A stretch of 64,000 nucleotides of DNA from an uncultured Chitinophagaceae bacterium. GTDB lineage: Bacteria > Bacteroidota > Bacteroidia > Chitinophagales > Chitinophagaceae. The stretch's first letter is position 1, and each line of letters begins with the position of its first letter. The translations under genes were made by a program, and so were the position numbers. Where the stretch lies: NCBI GenBank assembly GCA_903895845.1, contig CAITVK010000042.1, forward strand, positions 28,585 through 92,584, written 5' to 3'. Below are positions 1 through 8,482 of this stretch, in pieces. The notes below the pieces were generated by a model. That model did no database searches, was not told where the DNA came from, and was given only the letters and a program-made list of their open reading frames with translations.

Positions 1-66
1 TCCTTAGAATTATATTACTGCCCTAGCCAATTATAAACACGTACTTTCAGCCAAAATAAATGCGCT

Positions 67-528
67 ATGGCAGTATCAATCAGCATCCCACCAAATCCAG
101 ATTACCGCAAGCACATACAAATGGCTCTTTCATTTATTCTCGCCAATATCGTTGTCGATATCACCTTTGAAGAGAAAATTATCAGTTTAGATGGGCTTGC
201 AAACTACGATTCCATCGCGAAATTGAACACTAGGCTTTCAGTGGCAAAGCCAAATAAGCCATTTAAGATAATTGAAAAAGAATTATACATCTTTTATATC
301 TGCTTCATCTTAATGAACAAAGTATTGGTTAGTAAATGCAATGATCTTGTTGCAAAAGAGTTTATAAAACTGCTTCCTGATGACCACTTTTTCAAGGATT
401 TCAACGATTTTAGGGATGATATGATCCGTGTAAATTCTCGCGTTATCAACATCACCGAAACAACCCATGATAAGCCCAAAGATCTGGAAGCAATCCGAAA
501 TAAATTGGCTGAGATAAATCTTGATTAG
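67..528 (+). CDS. hypothetical protein, 153 aa
   Basis: I do not recognise this family. The protein is 153 residues, acidic and probably cytoplasmic, with no signal peptide. The middle part (about residues 70-90) is hydrophobic and aromatic and could be a buried helix. The C-terminal third is rich in charged helix-forming residues. The ATG at 67 is preceded by another ATG at 59 in a different frame. The gene ends 33 bp before the stop of the convergent AlkD-type gene, so it stands alone on this side. No function is proposed. The frame is open throughout and the composition matches neighbouring genes, which supports it being real. Confidence 0.6.
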   Translation: MAVSISIPPNPDYRKHIQMALSFILANIVVDITFEEKIISLDGLANYDSIAKLNTRLSVAKPNKPFKIIEKELYIFYICFILMNKVLVSKCNDLVAKEFIKLLPDDHFFKDFNDFRDDMIRVNSRVINITETTHDKPKDLEAIRNKLAEINLD

Positions 529-561
529 CGGAATTGGCAAAGCTAAATTAGTCACTTATTC

Positions 562-1236
562 CTACCCCAGATGCTTCAACGCTTCCCGTTTACTTAATGG
601 AGAAAGTGCATGGTTGCCCACAAATTCCAATACCCATCCACTGTTTACTTTGGCGTATTCTCTCAATGCCCAACCAATTGCTTTCCGTACAAAAAACTCC
701 TTGCTATCGGCTACTTGTAGTATATGTTTTGCTAGTAATTCGCGGTTAGTTTTTTCTTTGTATGCTTTTTGAAAAATGATGCTACTGCGTTGAAGCCAGA
801 TGTTATCGCTCTCATTCCAACGACCGGCTATTTGTATTGAAGCTGGAAATTTATCAAAATACTTGCTCACACAATCACTGTTTAGTCCATCCACACTATC
901 CCACCAACTGTGATTTACAAGGCAATATTCTATGAGTTCGATGGTGTTTTGCTGCCATAGCTTGTGATAATAAGCTAGTGTCTGAATCCCTGCATAGTGA
1001 TATTCGCGTTCATCCATCTGCCAAAGTAGCAGGACTGTCTTGTTCACTGTTTCGAGGTCGGGGAGGGGATTACTTCTAAGTAATAGCTTGGTAAGTTCTC
1101 TTCGGTCGGCCGTCCATATTCCTATAAAATCAAAGTGATTCTTCATGTAAGCCTTGTTCTTGATGGCTTGTTCTGGATTCCTTTTTTCCCCGAAAAGGAC
1201 TTGTAAGTTTTCAATAAAGTTGTTGACTAAATCCAT
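562..1236 (-). CDS. AlkD-type DNA alkylation repair glycosylase
   Basis: The 224-residue protein fits the DNA alkylation repair family (AlkC/AlkD, HEAT-like helical repeats), which removes N3- and N7-alkylated purines without flipping the base. The sequence shows the family landmarks: HSWWDSVDGL around residues 109-118 with the expected Trp and catalytic-type Asp (D113), an Arg in DNIWLQRSS (R150), and RKAIGWALREY near residue 185 with another conserved Trp. The length is normal for the family. It stands alone between two convergent neighbours. The family assignment is firm; substrate range cannot be read from sequence. Confidence 0.85.
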   Translation of the reverse strand: MDLVNNFIENLQVLFGEKRNPEQAIKNKAYMKNHFDFIGIWTADRRELTKLLLRSNPLPDLETVNKTVLLLWQMDEREYHYAGIQTLAYYHKLWQQNTIELIEYCLVNHSWWDSVDGLNSDCVSKYFDKFPASIQIAGRWNESDNIWLQRSSIIFQKAYKEKTNRELLAKHILQVADSKEFFVRKAIGWALREYAKVNSGWVLEFVGNHALSPLSKREALKHLG

Positions 1237-1317
1237 ACTTTTTGTTGGGTTAATGATCTGGTGATGATACTTATATTCTAATGTTTTATTGCGCCTAAAA
1301 CTTATTGTAGTTCGTTT

Positions 1318-2226
1318 CTAAAGAATAGGGAGAAATACTTCCGCCATCATACACCTTGCACTGCCACCGCCATTTGTTTCGATGGTAGAGATGTCGCTAT
1401 GAAGGATGGGGTTGAAGGATTCTATTGTTTTTAACTGGTTATCATTCAGACTATTATAGGCCTGTGTACTCATCACCAGAAACTTCTCTCCTTTGTTATT
1501 CTTTACCTGCAGCATATTGCCTGCAAAGTGATTGAGTTGATGGTAAGTAATATCAATAATCTTTTTTCCGCTACTCTCCAATGCTTTCACCACATATTGC
1601 TTCTCAAAGTCTTCGGTGATGGATGCCAGACAGATAACCACATAGTCATCCGCCACACACATCATTACATTGGTATGATAGATGGGGTTGCCACTTTCGT
1701 CATTAGCCGTAAAAGTGATGGGGGTGTAGTTCATCGATTTACTGAACTCACGTAGTACAAACTTGTTAGTGCGCTGAGACAAACACGCGTAAGCTATCTG
1801 ATTACCTCTATCCAATACCATACTTCCTGTTCCTTCTAGATAAGTCTGGTTATTCTCATACACCGAGAAATCGATGGTGTACTTCACAACGAACTTTTGT
1901 TCGATGGCTTCCAGCACGTGTGGCTTCCTTTCCAATCGTCTGTTGATAGCAAACATGGGGTACAAACAGATAGTACCATCCGAATGAAAGGAAATCCAGT
2001 TATTAGGAAAGATAGAATCGGGCGTATGTGGTTCAGGTGTATCCTGTACCACTGTTACATCAATACCATTAGATTTAAGCTTTTCCACAAACGCATCAAA
2101 CTCAGCCAATGCTTTGGTTTGTACGCTTTCACTGTCTGAAGGAGCAACTTGAAAGGCATTATTTACCGCCGTCTCAGCATTATAAGCAAAACGGGAAGGT
2201 CGTATCATTAATAAGTGAGAAGTCAT
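1318..2226 (-). CDS. CtlX-like guanidino-group hydrolase (arginine deiminase superfamily)
   Basis: The protein has the pentein/arginine-deiminase fold signatures of the citrulline-utilisation hydrolase (CtlX) type: MIRPSRFAYNAETAVNN at the start, PDSIFPNNWISFH and YPMFAINRR in the first third, a catalytic-type His in HHFAGNMLQ/LNHFAGN, and the nucleophile Cys in GGGSARCMMAE near the end. The frame is open further upstream to 2292, but that part is translated from an AT-rich inverted repeat, so I place the start at the ATG at 2226 (2208 is also possible). It lies just downstream of a second, longer deiminase-like gene on the same strand and may be cotranscribed with it. The likely reaction is hydrolysis of citrulline or a related guanidino/ureido substrate. 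Confidence 0.75.
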   Translation of the reverse strand: MTSHLLMIRPSRFAYNAETAVNNAFQVAPSDSESVQTKALAEFDAFVEKLKSNGIDVTVVQDTPEPHTPDSIFPNNWISFHSDGTICLYPMFAINRRLERKPHVLEAIEQKFVVKYTIDFSVYENNQTYLEGTGSMVLDRGNQIAYACLSQRTNKFVLREFSKSMNYTPITFTANDESGNPIYHTNVMMCVADDYVVICLASITEDFEKQYVVKALESSGKKIIDITYHQLNHFAGNMLQVKNNKGEKFLVMSTQAYNSLNDNQLKTIESFNPILHSDISTIETNGGGSARCMMAEVFLPIL

Positions 2227-2237
2227 AAATGATAAAT

Positions 2238-2304
2238 GATAATTGACAATTGATAGTTGACAATTAATACGGAAGTGGTTATCCATAATCAATTGTCAAT
2301 TATC
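2238..2304. repeat. AT-rich inverted repeat, 17-bp arms
   Basis: A perfect 17-bp inverted repeat pairs 2238-2254 (GATAATTGACAATTGAT) with 2288-2304, leaving a 33-base loop. It lies between the two deiminase-like genes and overlaps the spurious upstream extension of the first. Related words occur at 31910-31989 and 54941-54970. It could act as an RNA hairpin between the two genes. Confidence 0.75.
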
Positions 2305-2306
2305 AA

Positions 2307-3740
2307 TTAAATAAGTTCATCCCTAAGCAATGGCATACTCATACAATGGAAGCCACCTCTTGCTCTTGAAAGTTCCGCAGAAGGCATTAAAATTACTGTA
2401 TCATTGATTGTTTCTGGATCAATGGTGCCGTCCTCTAAACCTTTTACTAAGGCCTTTGCTTTTATTACCTTGAAGCCGTTGGCAGCAAAGGCATCAGTTG
2501 TTTTATTGTTACGGTCATAAGCTAAAACTACTCCTTCTTTCAAGGCTAATAAGTTGCAACTGTCGGTCCATTGTTCTCTGGCACTGTATGGGAATTCGTT
2601 GTTACCACTAAATATGATTTTCACTTCTCCAGTGCAACCAAGGTCGGTTTTGCTAATGTCAATCAATAGTTCTTCTAAGCTTTCAAAGGCTTTGGGTTCT
2701 TCGGGATTATTCTTATTAAATTGAAGAATCTTTATCTTTTCCTCTTTCTTTACTTCCAATATCCGTTCGATGGCGTCTTCATCTTCGTGCTTTACCGCTT
2801 TGGTAGAGAAGTTGCCGAGCATCACCCACACATCCCTTTTCACTTGTGTAAATACTGTGTCAATATGCATATAATCCCTCTTCTTAGGGATTTTTATGAT
2901 AGTTACCTTATCTATAATTCCTTTTTCGAACATGGTATTAGTTATCTTAGCTGCTGCTTCCGAACTAGTTCTTTCGCTTACGCCAACCAATAAATGATTA
3001 CTACTCACCACCATAATGTCGCCACCTTCCAGTGTAACCTTCTTGTCGTCCTCTTCTTTTGGTAATAAAAAGCTGTACTGACTATCCGACAATTCTATAA
3101 TGTTGTTGTGATAATCGGCAAAGAGTTTATGGTTGAAGAAGATATATTTAGCTAGTAATGCCTCTCTTGTTCTTGCTTTCTTAGCAGGTTTATTAAGCAA
3201 TACATAGTTGTTGATGGTAATGCCGATATCCCGAGTAAAGATGAAGTTGGGGATAGGGGCAAACAACAATTGCTTTTCCTTAGAAGTGCCAGAAACAAAC
3301 GTGGTCGCCAGTTCTTTTGCGGTGTAAGCCAACAACTCTTTATGGGTTGAATAAGTACAGCCTTCTATAGCACACACTGCCGATACCAGTTCTGTTTTGA
3401 TGCTCGTATCTTCCAGCACTTCTGCCAAAAGCCACTGTAGTTCTATTACTTTATCGCTTTTAAAGAAGTCCTCATGACCAGGTTTATAGAAGTTACGTTT
3501 GTTGTCGGCAGCGTCTATATCTTTCAACTTCCCTTTAATCTTCTCCGGGTCAAGGAAGTACAATAGTATTTTGGTATAGTAATCGTACTCGTATTTACGT
3601 ATCGTTTCTAGGTGAACAATGTCTTCAAACAACCAGTCTTGTGCTTTGGAAGGCACTACTTTCCCCAAGCCACTATCAGGACTATGCACCAACAATCTTC
3701 TCAATCTTCCTACTTCGGAAGTAACGGATACTTTATTCAT
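2307..3740 (-). CDS. arginine deiminase-family protein, 477 aa
   Basis: The 477-residue protein has the arginine deiminase/amidinotransferase architecture: GRLRRLLVHSP at the start (the ADI N-terminal strand), NFIFTRDIGI in the middle (the substrate Asp region), LEGGDIMVV, MHIDTVFTQV with the catalytic-type His, and RARGGFHCMSMPL at the end with the Cys nucleophile. It is longer than classical arginine deiminases (about 410 residues) because of insertions rich in Lys and Glu around residues 320-370. The product may hydrolyse arginine or a related guanidine. The neighbouring CtlX-like gene suggests an arginine/citrulline breakdown pair. No transporter, ornithine carbamoyltransferase or carbamate kinase gene is adjacent, so an energy-yielding ADI operon is not supported. 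Confidence 0.75.
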   Translation of the reverse strand: MNKVSVTSEVGRLRRLLVHSPDSGLGKVVPSKAQDWLFEDIVHLETIRKYEYDYYTKILLYFLDPEKIKGKLKDIDAADNKRNFYKPGHEDFFKSDKVIELQWLLAEVLEDTSIKTELVSAVCAIEGCTYSTHKELLAYTAKELATTFVSGTSKEKQLLFAPIPNFIFTRDIGITINNYVLLNKPAKKARTREALLAKYIFFNHKLFADYHNNIIELSDSQYSFLLPKEEDDKKVTLEGGDIMVVSSNHLLVGVSERTSSEAAAKITNTMFEKGIIDKVTIIKIPKKRDYMHIDTVFTQVKRDVWVMLGNFSTKAVKHEDEDAIERILEVKKEEKIKILQFNKNNPEEPKAFESLEELLIDISKTDLGCTGEVKIIFSGNNEFPYSAREQWTDSCNLLALKEGVVLAYDRNNKTTDAFAANGFKVIKAKALVKGLEDGTIDPETINDTVILMPSAELSRARGGFHCMSMPLLRDELI

Positions 3741-3763
3741 AGTTTCTTTGTTAGTTATGAGTT

Positions 3764-3807
3764 ATGAAATATGAGTGATGAGTAACTGTTGAAGAGTCAT
3801 ATTTCAT
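3764..3807. repeat. AT-rich inverted repeat of the ATGAGT-word family
   Basis: An 11-bp perfect inverted pair, ATGAAATATGA at 3764-3774 and TCATATTTCAT at 3797-3807, lies between two minus-strand genes and covers the stop codon of the CrtA-like gene. The surrounding bases repeat the words GTTATGAGT and GATGAGTAA. Similar word-built spacers occur at 41260-41357 and 63599-63678. Confidence 0.6.
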
Positions 3808-4457
3808 ATTCTCTCTAATTTAATTGGTATAAATCGTACAAACATCTCCTCCTTATACCAGTCTTCCTTTTTTGTTTTACGAATTACATCGGCGTGTTCG
3901 TGCATTTTATAAGCAAAGTTCTTCATGTCTGTCTTACTATTCCAAACACTTAAAGTAGCTTGTTTAAGAAAAGGAATTTCTCCGATACCCAATGAAGTAA
4001 TCAATCCATCTGCATCAGCTAATTGTTTGGCAACTCCATCCACATTGCTCAAGAAGGCTTTCAACTTCTTGAGTCTTATTGTTGCCCTTGTTAGCACTGC
4101 AATACTCCCTTCATAGTCCGTTTGCTTGGGCAATTTACCAAAAACTTCTTTGCCATCCCATGTGCCATGACCTTCTATGGGCTGTAAAGTAAGGGTAGAA
4201 ACTTGAGCTTTAAAAAAATGAATCCAACGATTGATAAAAGTAGGGCCAAAGGGGGAGGAGCCTTTGTGTACTAATAATATTGCCCATTGGTTCCAATCGG
4301 GGTGTTTATCGAAAGTCCCATTTTTGCCACAGCCCATCAGTTTGTAGAAGGAAATGTTTTTGTTGAGGAATAAAGGGAAGTGAAATAATGCCATTGAGAG
4401 GACGCCCACAAAGCCGCCATATCTGGGATAACGAATGATGGTGAGAGTGCAAATCAT
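3804..4457 (-). CDS. spheroidene monooxygenase (CrtA)-like protein
   Basis: Residues resembling MGCGKNGTFDKHPDW, WNQWAILLV and WNSKTDMKNFAY match the spheroidene monooxygenase/CrtA-like family, whose photosynthetic members are haem-dependent carotenoid ketolases. I chose the ATG at 4457 because the family begins close to the conserved motif and the upstream extension to 4526 adds an unrelated hydrophobic stretch. No carotenoid genes are nearby. In non-photosynthetic Bacteroidota such proteins usually stand alone and their substrate is not known to me, so the carotenoid role should not be assumed. The family call is fairly safe and the function is not. Confidence 0.65.
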   Translation of the reverse strand: MICTLTIIRYPRYGGFVGVLSMALFHFPLFLNKNISFYKLMGCGKNGTFDKHPDWNQWAILLVHKGSSPFGPTFINRWIHFFKAQVSTLTLQPIEGHGTWDGKEVFGKLPKQTDYEGSIAVLTRATIRLKKLKAFLSNVDGVAKQLADADGLITSLGIGEIPFLKQATLSVWNSKTDMKNFAYKMHEHADVIRKTKKEDWYKEEMFVRFIPIKLERI

Positions 4458-5494
4458 TGGGTAAAAGTAAGTGGAATTGGTTTGTGAATACAGAATAGAA
4501 ACAATGATTAATACAATAAGGTTCACTTTTAGAACAAAGTGGAGGGGACATAATTATGCTATTACCTATTTGAGTTGTATTTCTGTGAGACAAAACTTCA
4601 TTTAAGGTTGCAGTTACTGATGAGTTTGACTTATACTATCCCCCACCACATGATGATTTGAAACTTTTAGATTGTTGTGAAACCTTGATTTTTATCATTG
4701 AAGTTGTTTAAACTTTTATTTTCCTAGCAAATAATGTGATTAATGCCATCCATTATAATCCAACCAAGTTTCTATTCTTTTTTCATATCTAATTATTAAA
4801 GCCCAGATTCTCTACACTTTAAAAAGGAATAATTAAATGACGCACTTTATCTTCGATGATGATTCCCACTTTTTTTTGCTTTTTTAGGCGAAATTGTTAA
4901 CTGTTGGGAATCAGTTTTATTGCCTAAATAAGTTTAAGCAACTTCATAAATAAAACCATAAGCAACATCAAATAAACCTCACCCAACTGCAAATGTGGCA
5001 CATCGAAAGTCAAATAAACCCCACCCGACTGACAGGGTAGCATACAATTGGAACAATAGAGCTTAGTTAACTTCGAATAAATGGCATCAATACTCAAATA
5101 AAACACAGGTATTTTACCTCGCTTTAACCTAAAGAGGATTAACTTAACGTGAGTTCGGGTTAAGCTGCGAGTTTAAGTTGGTTTGAATGTTCCATTTTTA
5201 TGTTTAGGGAAGGTGACTTGTCCTAAAATATCTATGGCTTTATCCCGCAACATAAGGGTGTATTTTAGTGATAAAATGGTGGTACATTATATCCTCTGGT
5301 TTACACCTTTTTCTTTATTTCTTATCCCGAACTCTCGTTAATTGGCATCTTTATCATACATAAACTACAAGTAATAAGCTAAGGTATATTGATCATTTGC
5401 CTCACTTAGCCTTTTAAGTCGTACATTACACTGCTTACAATCTCCGTTGAGAAAAAACAGTAGGTGAATTATTTCTTAAATTAATAGGGACAAC
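4458..5494. other. 1-kb gene-free region with an IS-derived fragment
   Basis: No convincing gene is seen. The left part is AT-rich and plain. At 4960-5030 the phrase TCAAATAAACC(T/C)CACCC occurs twice, 42 bp apart. The right half holds an IS-derived element (5144-5341, listed separately). The remaining bases up to 5494 are the leader of the response-regulator gene, with no clear promoter box. Confidence 0.6.
5144..5341 (-). mobile_element. 198-bp IS-derived (MITE-like) element with 21-bp inverted ends
   Basis: The segment is bounded by imperfect inverted repeats of 21 bp, 5144-5164 and 5321-5341, which match at 19 of 21 positions and share the core GAGTTCGGG. Read on the minus strand, an open stretch ends with KHKNGTFKPT and a stop codon about 30 bp inside the 5144 end, as the tail of a transposase-like gene would. 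No complete transposase is present. I see no clear target duplication. This looks like an internally deleted insertion sequence; I do not assign its family. Confidence 0.5.
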
Positions 5495-6142
5495 ATGAAG
5501 AAAGACAGCATATCTACCATTATAATAGCAGATGCAGACACAGCATTTGCCGATTCTATCGAAAAAAGTCTGGAAAATAGCAACTATTTTGTAATTGATA
5601 AAATTCCTAAACGAAGAGATTTAATAAATTTGCTGATGGAGACTGCCCCAGATATAGTTATCATAGACTATGATTTGTCGCAAGACATTAAGGGAGATGC
5701 TATCATTGAAATCCGTCGAAGAAATCCATTGCAAAAAATGTTGATGATGAGCTACTACGCCAATCTAGAAGTGTTTGAGTTTTGCATGGAATATAGCGTA
5801 AATGGACTTGCGACAAAAGACAGTAATAAAAGTGAGCTTCTCGAAGCACTTAAAATAGTAGAGGATGGTGGATTTGCCCTGCCTACACCACACAAAACTG
5901 CAGAAGAAGTAATAGCTGAAAAACCACCTGAACTAAATGCTCTAGGGCGAAAATTAAAGATTACTTTGAGGGAGATGCAGATTCTCAAGTTCCTGATTGA
6001 TGGAAAAACCAGTAAACAGATAGCAAAAGCGCTTTACAGGACGGAAGCAGATATCGACAGTTATTGCGATGGGCTTTTGAGTAAGGTTGGCGTTTCTCAG
6101 ATGAACCATTTACTATCTTACGCCACCAACCTGCTTTTTTAA
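5495..6142 (+). CDS. LuxR/NarL-type response regulator
   Basis: The N-terminal half is a receiver domain: IIIADAD forms the acidic pocket, DIVIIDYD holds the phospho-acceptor Asp (about D58), MLMMSYY gives the switch residue region and LATKDS the conserved Lys. The C-terminal 65 residues are a helix-turn-helix of the LuxR/GerE class (LTLREMQILKFLIDGKTSKQIA-like spacing). The length of 215 residues is normal. No histidine kinase lies beside it, so it is an orphan regulator here. Its stop overlaps the convergent yihY gene by a few bases (6139-6142). Confidence 0.85.
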   Translation: MKKDSISTIIIADADTAFADSIEKSLENSNYFVIDKIPKRRDLINLLMETAPDIVIIDYDLSQDIKGDAIIEIRRRNPLQKMLMMSYYANLEVFEFCMEYSVNGLATKDSNKSELLEALKIVEDGGFALPTPHKTAEEVIAEKPPELNALGRKLKITLREMQILKFLIDGKTSKQIAKALYRTEADIDSYCDGLLSKVGVSQMNHLLSYATNLLF

Positions 6143-7074
6143 ACAAATGGCTTTTTCTGTTGCGAGAGTAGTTTATTGACAGAGACGTTTAGTTCGAATC
6201 CAATAAGCAAAATCAGGGAATTCAGGTTAATCAATAACATGATAATCAAAACAGTTCCAATAGATCCATAGACCCGATTGTAACTTGCAAAGTGATTTAC
6301 CCAATAGCTAAACAATAAAGTAGTAATTAGTGTAAGTGAAGTAGCCAATATAGAACCTGCGGTAACCAAGGGCCAACGTGTATGCACAGACGGTGCGAAC
6401 TTGTATACCAAAGCAATTACATAAAACAAAAAGAAAATCAGGATAATCCATCTTATAGCATCCCACCAAGGCAAGTCTGCCTTTCTTCTCATGTGAAAGA
6501 TTCTCTTTAGTAAAGCTTCCATCTGATTGTGTCCGATAAGAAAAGTTGTGGAGATAATTACCACCAAGATAAGGATGGCAGTTAGTATAATGGCACGCCA
6601 GCGTCTATGCAAAAAGAAAACCTTTTTCTCTTGAATTGACTTGTCAAAAGTTCTGATGATACCCATTACCGCATTGGAAGAGTAATACATGAGTAAAATG
6701 AAGCCGAAAGAGAATACACCTTGGTGTTTAATGAGTAAGCTATGCAAGATATCTTTAATGAGATTATAGGTACTTGAGTTGGGGGCAATATCCTTGAAAA
6801 GGGACATTATTTGTGCATCGAAGTTATTTGATTCGGGTAAATAGGGGATGATGGAAAACAAAAAAAGTAAGGCTGCTGGTAATGCCATGATCAGGTTGAA
6901 AGAAATGGCAGCGGCTCTTTCTGCTAGACCAACATTTTTTATCTGTTTCAGGAACTCAATAAACACTTCATATAAAGATAAGCTAGTGGCACTTGGCATG
7001 GCAGTACGCTTGCTTTTTGTTACCAAATAAGCGATCGGTGGAAAGCTAATGAATGCGTTTTCAAATTTTGTCAC
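6139..7074 (-). CDS. YihY/BrkB-family inner membrane protein
   Basis: The 311-residue protein has six predicted membrane helices and the YihY/virulence factor BrkB family pattern: ERAAAISFNLIMALPAALL near residue 52, YYSSNAVMGIIRTFDKS in the middle, and YGSIGTVLIIMLLINLNSLILLIGFELN-type helices at the end. The role is poorly defined in the family (envelope transporter or structural). The start is a GTG that shares one base with the mltG stop (TAGTG at 7072-7076), so translation is probably coupled to mltG. An internal ATG near residue 26 is an alternative. Confidence 0.85.
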   Translation of the reverse strand: MTKFENAFISFPPIAYLVTKSKRTAMPSATSLSLYEVFIEFLKQIKNVGLAERAAAISFNLIMALPAALLFLFSIIPYLPESNNFDAQIMSLFKDIAPNSSTYNLIKDILHSLLIKHQGVFSFGFILLMYYSSNAVMGIIRTFDKSIQEKKVFFLHRRWRAIILTAILILVVIISTTFLIGHNQMEALLKRIFHMRRKADLPWWDAIRWIILIFFLFYVIALVYKFAPSVHTRWPLVTAGSILATSLTLITTLLFSYWVNHFASYNRVYGSIGTVLIIMLLINLNSLILLIGFELNVSVNKLLSQQKKPFV

Positions 7075-8108
7075 TACTCTTTACTTTGTTTTTTAGCTAG
7101 ATACTCATTTAATGCTTGCTGGTATTGCTTTGCATATTGACTATGCTCTGCAAAGTTGCTACTGAAGTTGCTATAGCCACTAAAGTCGGGCTTTGCTACA
7201 AAGTACAGGTAAGAAGTTGCAGGCGCATTCAACACCGCATCAATGCTGCTCACGCTAGGCGTACAAATGGGGCCCGGGGGTAGACCCTTATTCTTGTAAG
7301 TATTATAAGGGGATACCACAGAAAGATGCTGGAAAAGAATTCTTTTAAGTGAGAAATCTTTTAAAGCAAACTTGATGGTTGGATCAGCCCCCAAATTCAT
7401 TCCTTTATGGTATCTGTTGATGTAAACGCTTGCTATTTTCCCTTTGTCGGCTTCCATATTGGTTTCTTCTTCTACAATGGAGGCAAAGGTGTAAATCTCT
7501 TTGGGAGTAAAGCCCAATGCCTTCGCTTTATCTAAACGATTGTCTTCCGCCCAAAAAACATCGCTAGCAGCTTTTAACCGCTCTAGGATTTTATCTAATG
7601 GCGTTCCCCAATAAAACAAATAGGTGTTGGGGACGATGATGGTTGCTATTGTATTGGTATCAATAGAGAATGCTTTGAGCGAATCGTTGCTAGAAAAGAA
7701 TTGCAAGGCAGCGGCAGAGTCAGTAGAAAAGTTTTTGCCAATCAGCTTCGCAAAATCCTCGTTGGTCCTAAACTTATTGATAACGAGCCTTACTTGCACT
7801 TGTCTGTTGTTACGTAACATCCGGGCAATAGTAAGGATGTTATCTTTTTTCCTGACCTCATATTTGCCGGGGCGTAATTTTGTCCACACATTCAACTGGT
7901 CTGCTACCAATGAAAAAGCCCAACCATTGGTGATAATTCCTTTTTGGTTTAACAAGTCTACAACCTCGTCTTTGTTTGTTCTGCCCGCTTCTATAACAAA
8001 AGACTTTGTCTTTTCATCAAAATTAGTTGCAGACGCAAGTAGGATGTAAGCTGAAATAGCTAGTAATAAAACCAGGGAGAGTATCAGGAAACGTGCTGTC
8101 TTTTTCAT
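7074..8108 (-). CDS. mltG: endolytic transglycosylase MltG
   Basis: This 344-residue protein matches the YceG/MltG family, which cleaves nascent glycan strands in the periplasm to end peptidoglycan elongation. It has an N-terminal membrane anchor (about residues 7-26), then a LysM-like region, then the catalytic core with FASIVEEETNME (catalytic-type Glu), GADPTIKFAL, YNTYKNKGLPPGPI and SVSSIDAVLNA near the end. Length and motif order are normal. It is followed by yihY with a one-base overlap. A terminator at 8121-8158 separates it from secG. Confidence 0.93.
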   Translation of the reverse strand: MKKTARFLILSLVLLLAISAYILLASATNFDEKTKSFVIEAGRTNKDEVVDLLNQKGIITNGWAFSLVADQLNVWTKLRPGKYEVRKKDNILTIARMLRNNRQVQVRLVINKFRTNEDFAKLIGKNFSTDSAAALQFFSSNDSLKAFSIDTNTIATIIVPNTYLFYWGTPLDKILERLKAASDVFWAEDNRLDKAKALGFTPKEIYTFASIVEEETNMEADKGKIASVYINRYHKGMNLGADPTIKFALKDFSLKRILFQHLSVVSPYNTYKNKGLPPGPICTPSVSSIDAVLNAPATSYLYFVAKPDFSGYSNFSSNFAEHSQYAKQYQQALNEYLAKKQSKE

Positions 8109-8120
8109 TGCAGAGAATAA

Positions 8121-8158
8121 ACAAAAATCCCCGTTAAGTTGCGACTTAGCGGGGATTA
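8121..8158 (-). terminator. rho-independent terminator after secG
   Basis: A 13-bp stem with one G-U pair (AATCCCCGCTAAG and CTTAACGGGGATT on the minus strand) and a 6-base loop is followed by a T-rich run on the minus strand. It lies between secG and mltG and would end the miaB-to-secG transcript. Confidence 0.8.
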
Positions 8159-8176
8159 AATTAGGTTAAATAAAGA

Positions 8177-8473
8177 TTATTTTTTTAGTGGTGCTGGTGC
8201 AGTTGTATTCACTTTTTGTAGTAAGGAGTTATCAACTGAACTAGTTCCTCCTTTCAGGAACAATGTAGACGTTAATGCTAAAACAGCAATGATGCCTGCA
8301 AACAACCAAGTACCTTTTTCAAGAACATCAGTAGTTTGTTTAACACCCATTGTATTGTTGCTCAAACCGCCAACATTACCTGATAAACCACCACCTTTAG
8401 GATTTTGAACCAATACTACAAAGCCCAAAGCCACAGAAGCCAAAACGATTAATGCTAGAAATAAATAAACCAT
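8177..8473 (-). CDS. secG: preprotein translocase subunit SecG
   Basis: The 98-residue protein has the SecG pattern of two membrane helices (about residues 1-22 and 55-75) linked by VVLVQNPKGGGLSGNVGG, the Gly-rich segment typical of the family. It is an accessory part of the SecYEG channel in the inner membrane. It is the last gene of the minus-strand series miaB / sigma-54 activator / lptE / TPR-like / secG, with only 9 bp to the gene before it. Confidence 0.93.
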   Translation of the reverse strand: MVYLFLALIVLASVALGFVVLVQNPKGGGLSGNVGGLSNNTMGVKQTTDVLEKGTWLFAGIIAVLALTSTLFLKGGTSSVDNSLLQKVNTTAPAPLKK

Positions 8474-8482
8474 AATAAGAAT

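Noticed and set aside
4924..5106. 60-residue minus-strand open frame
   Set aside because: It lies in AT-rich sequence with a two-copy repeat and has no recognisable domain or supporting context.
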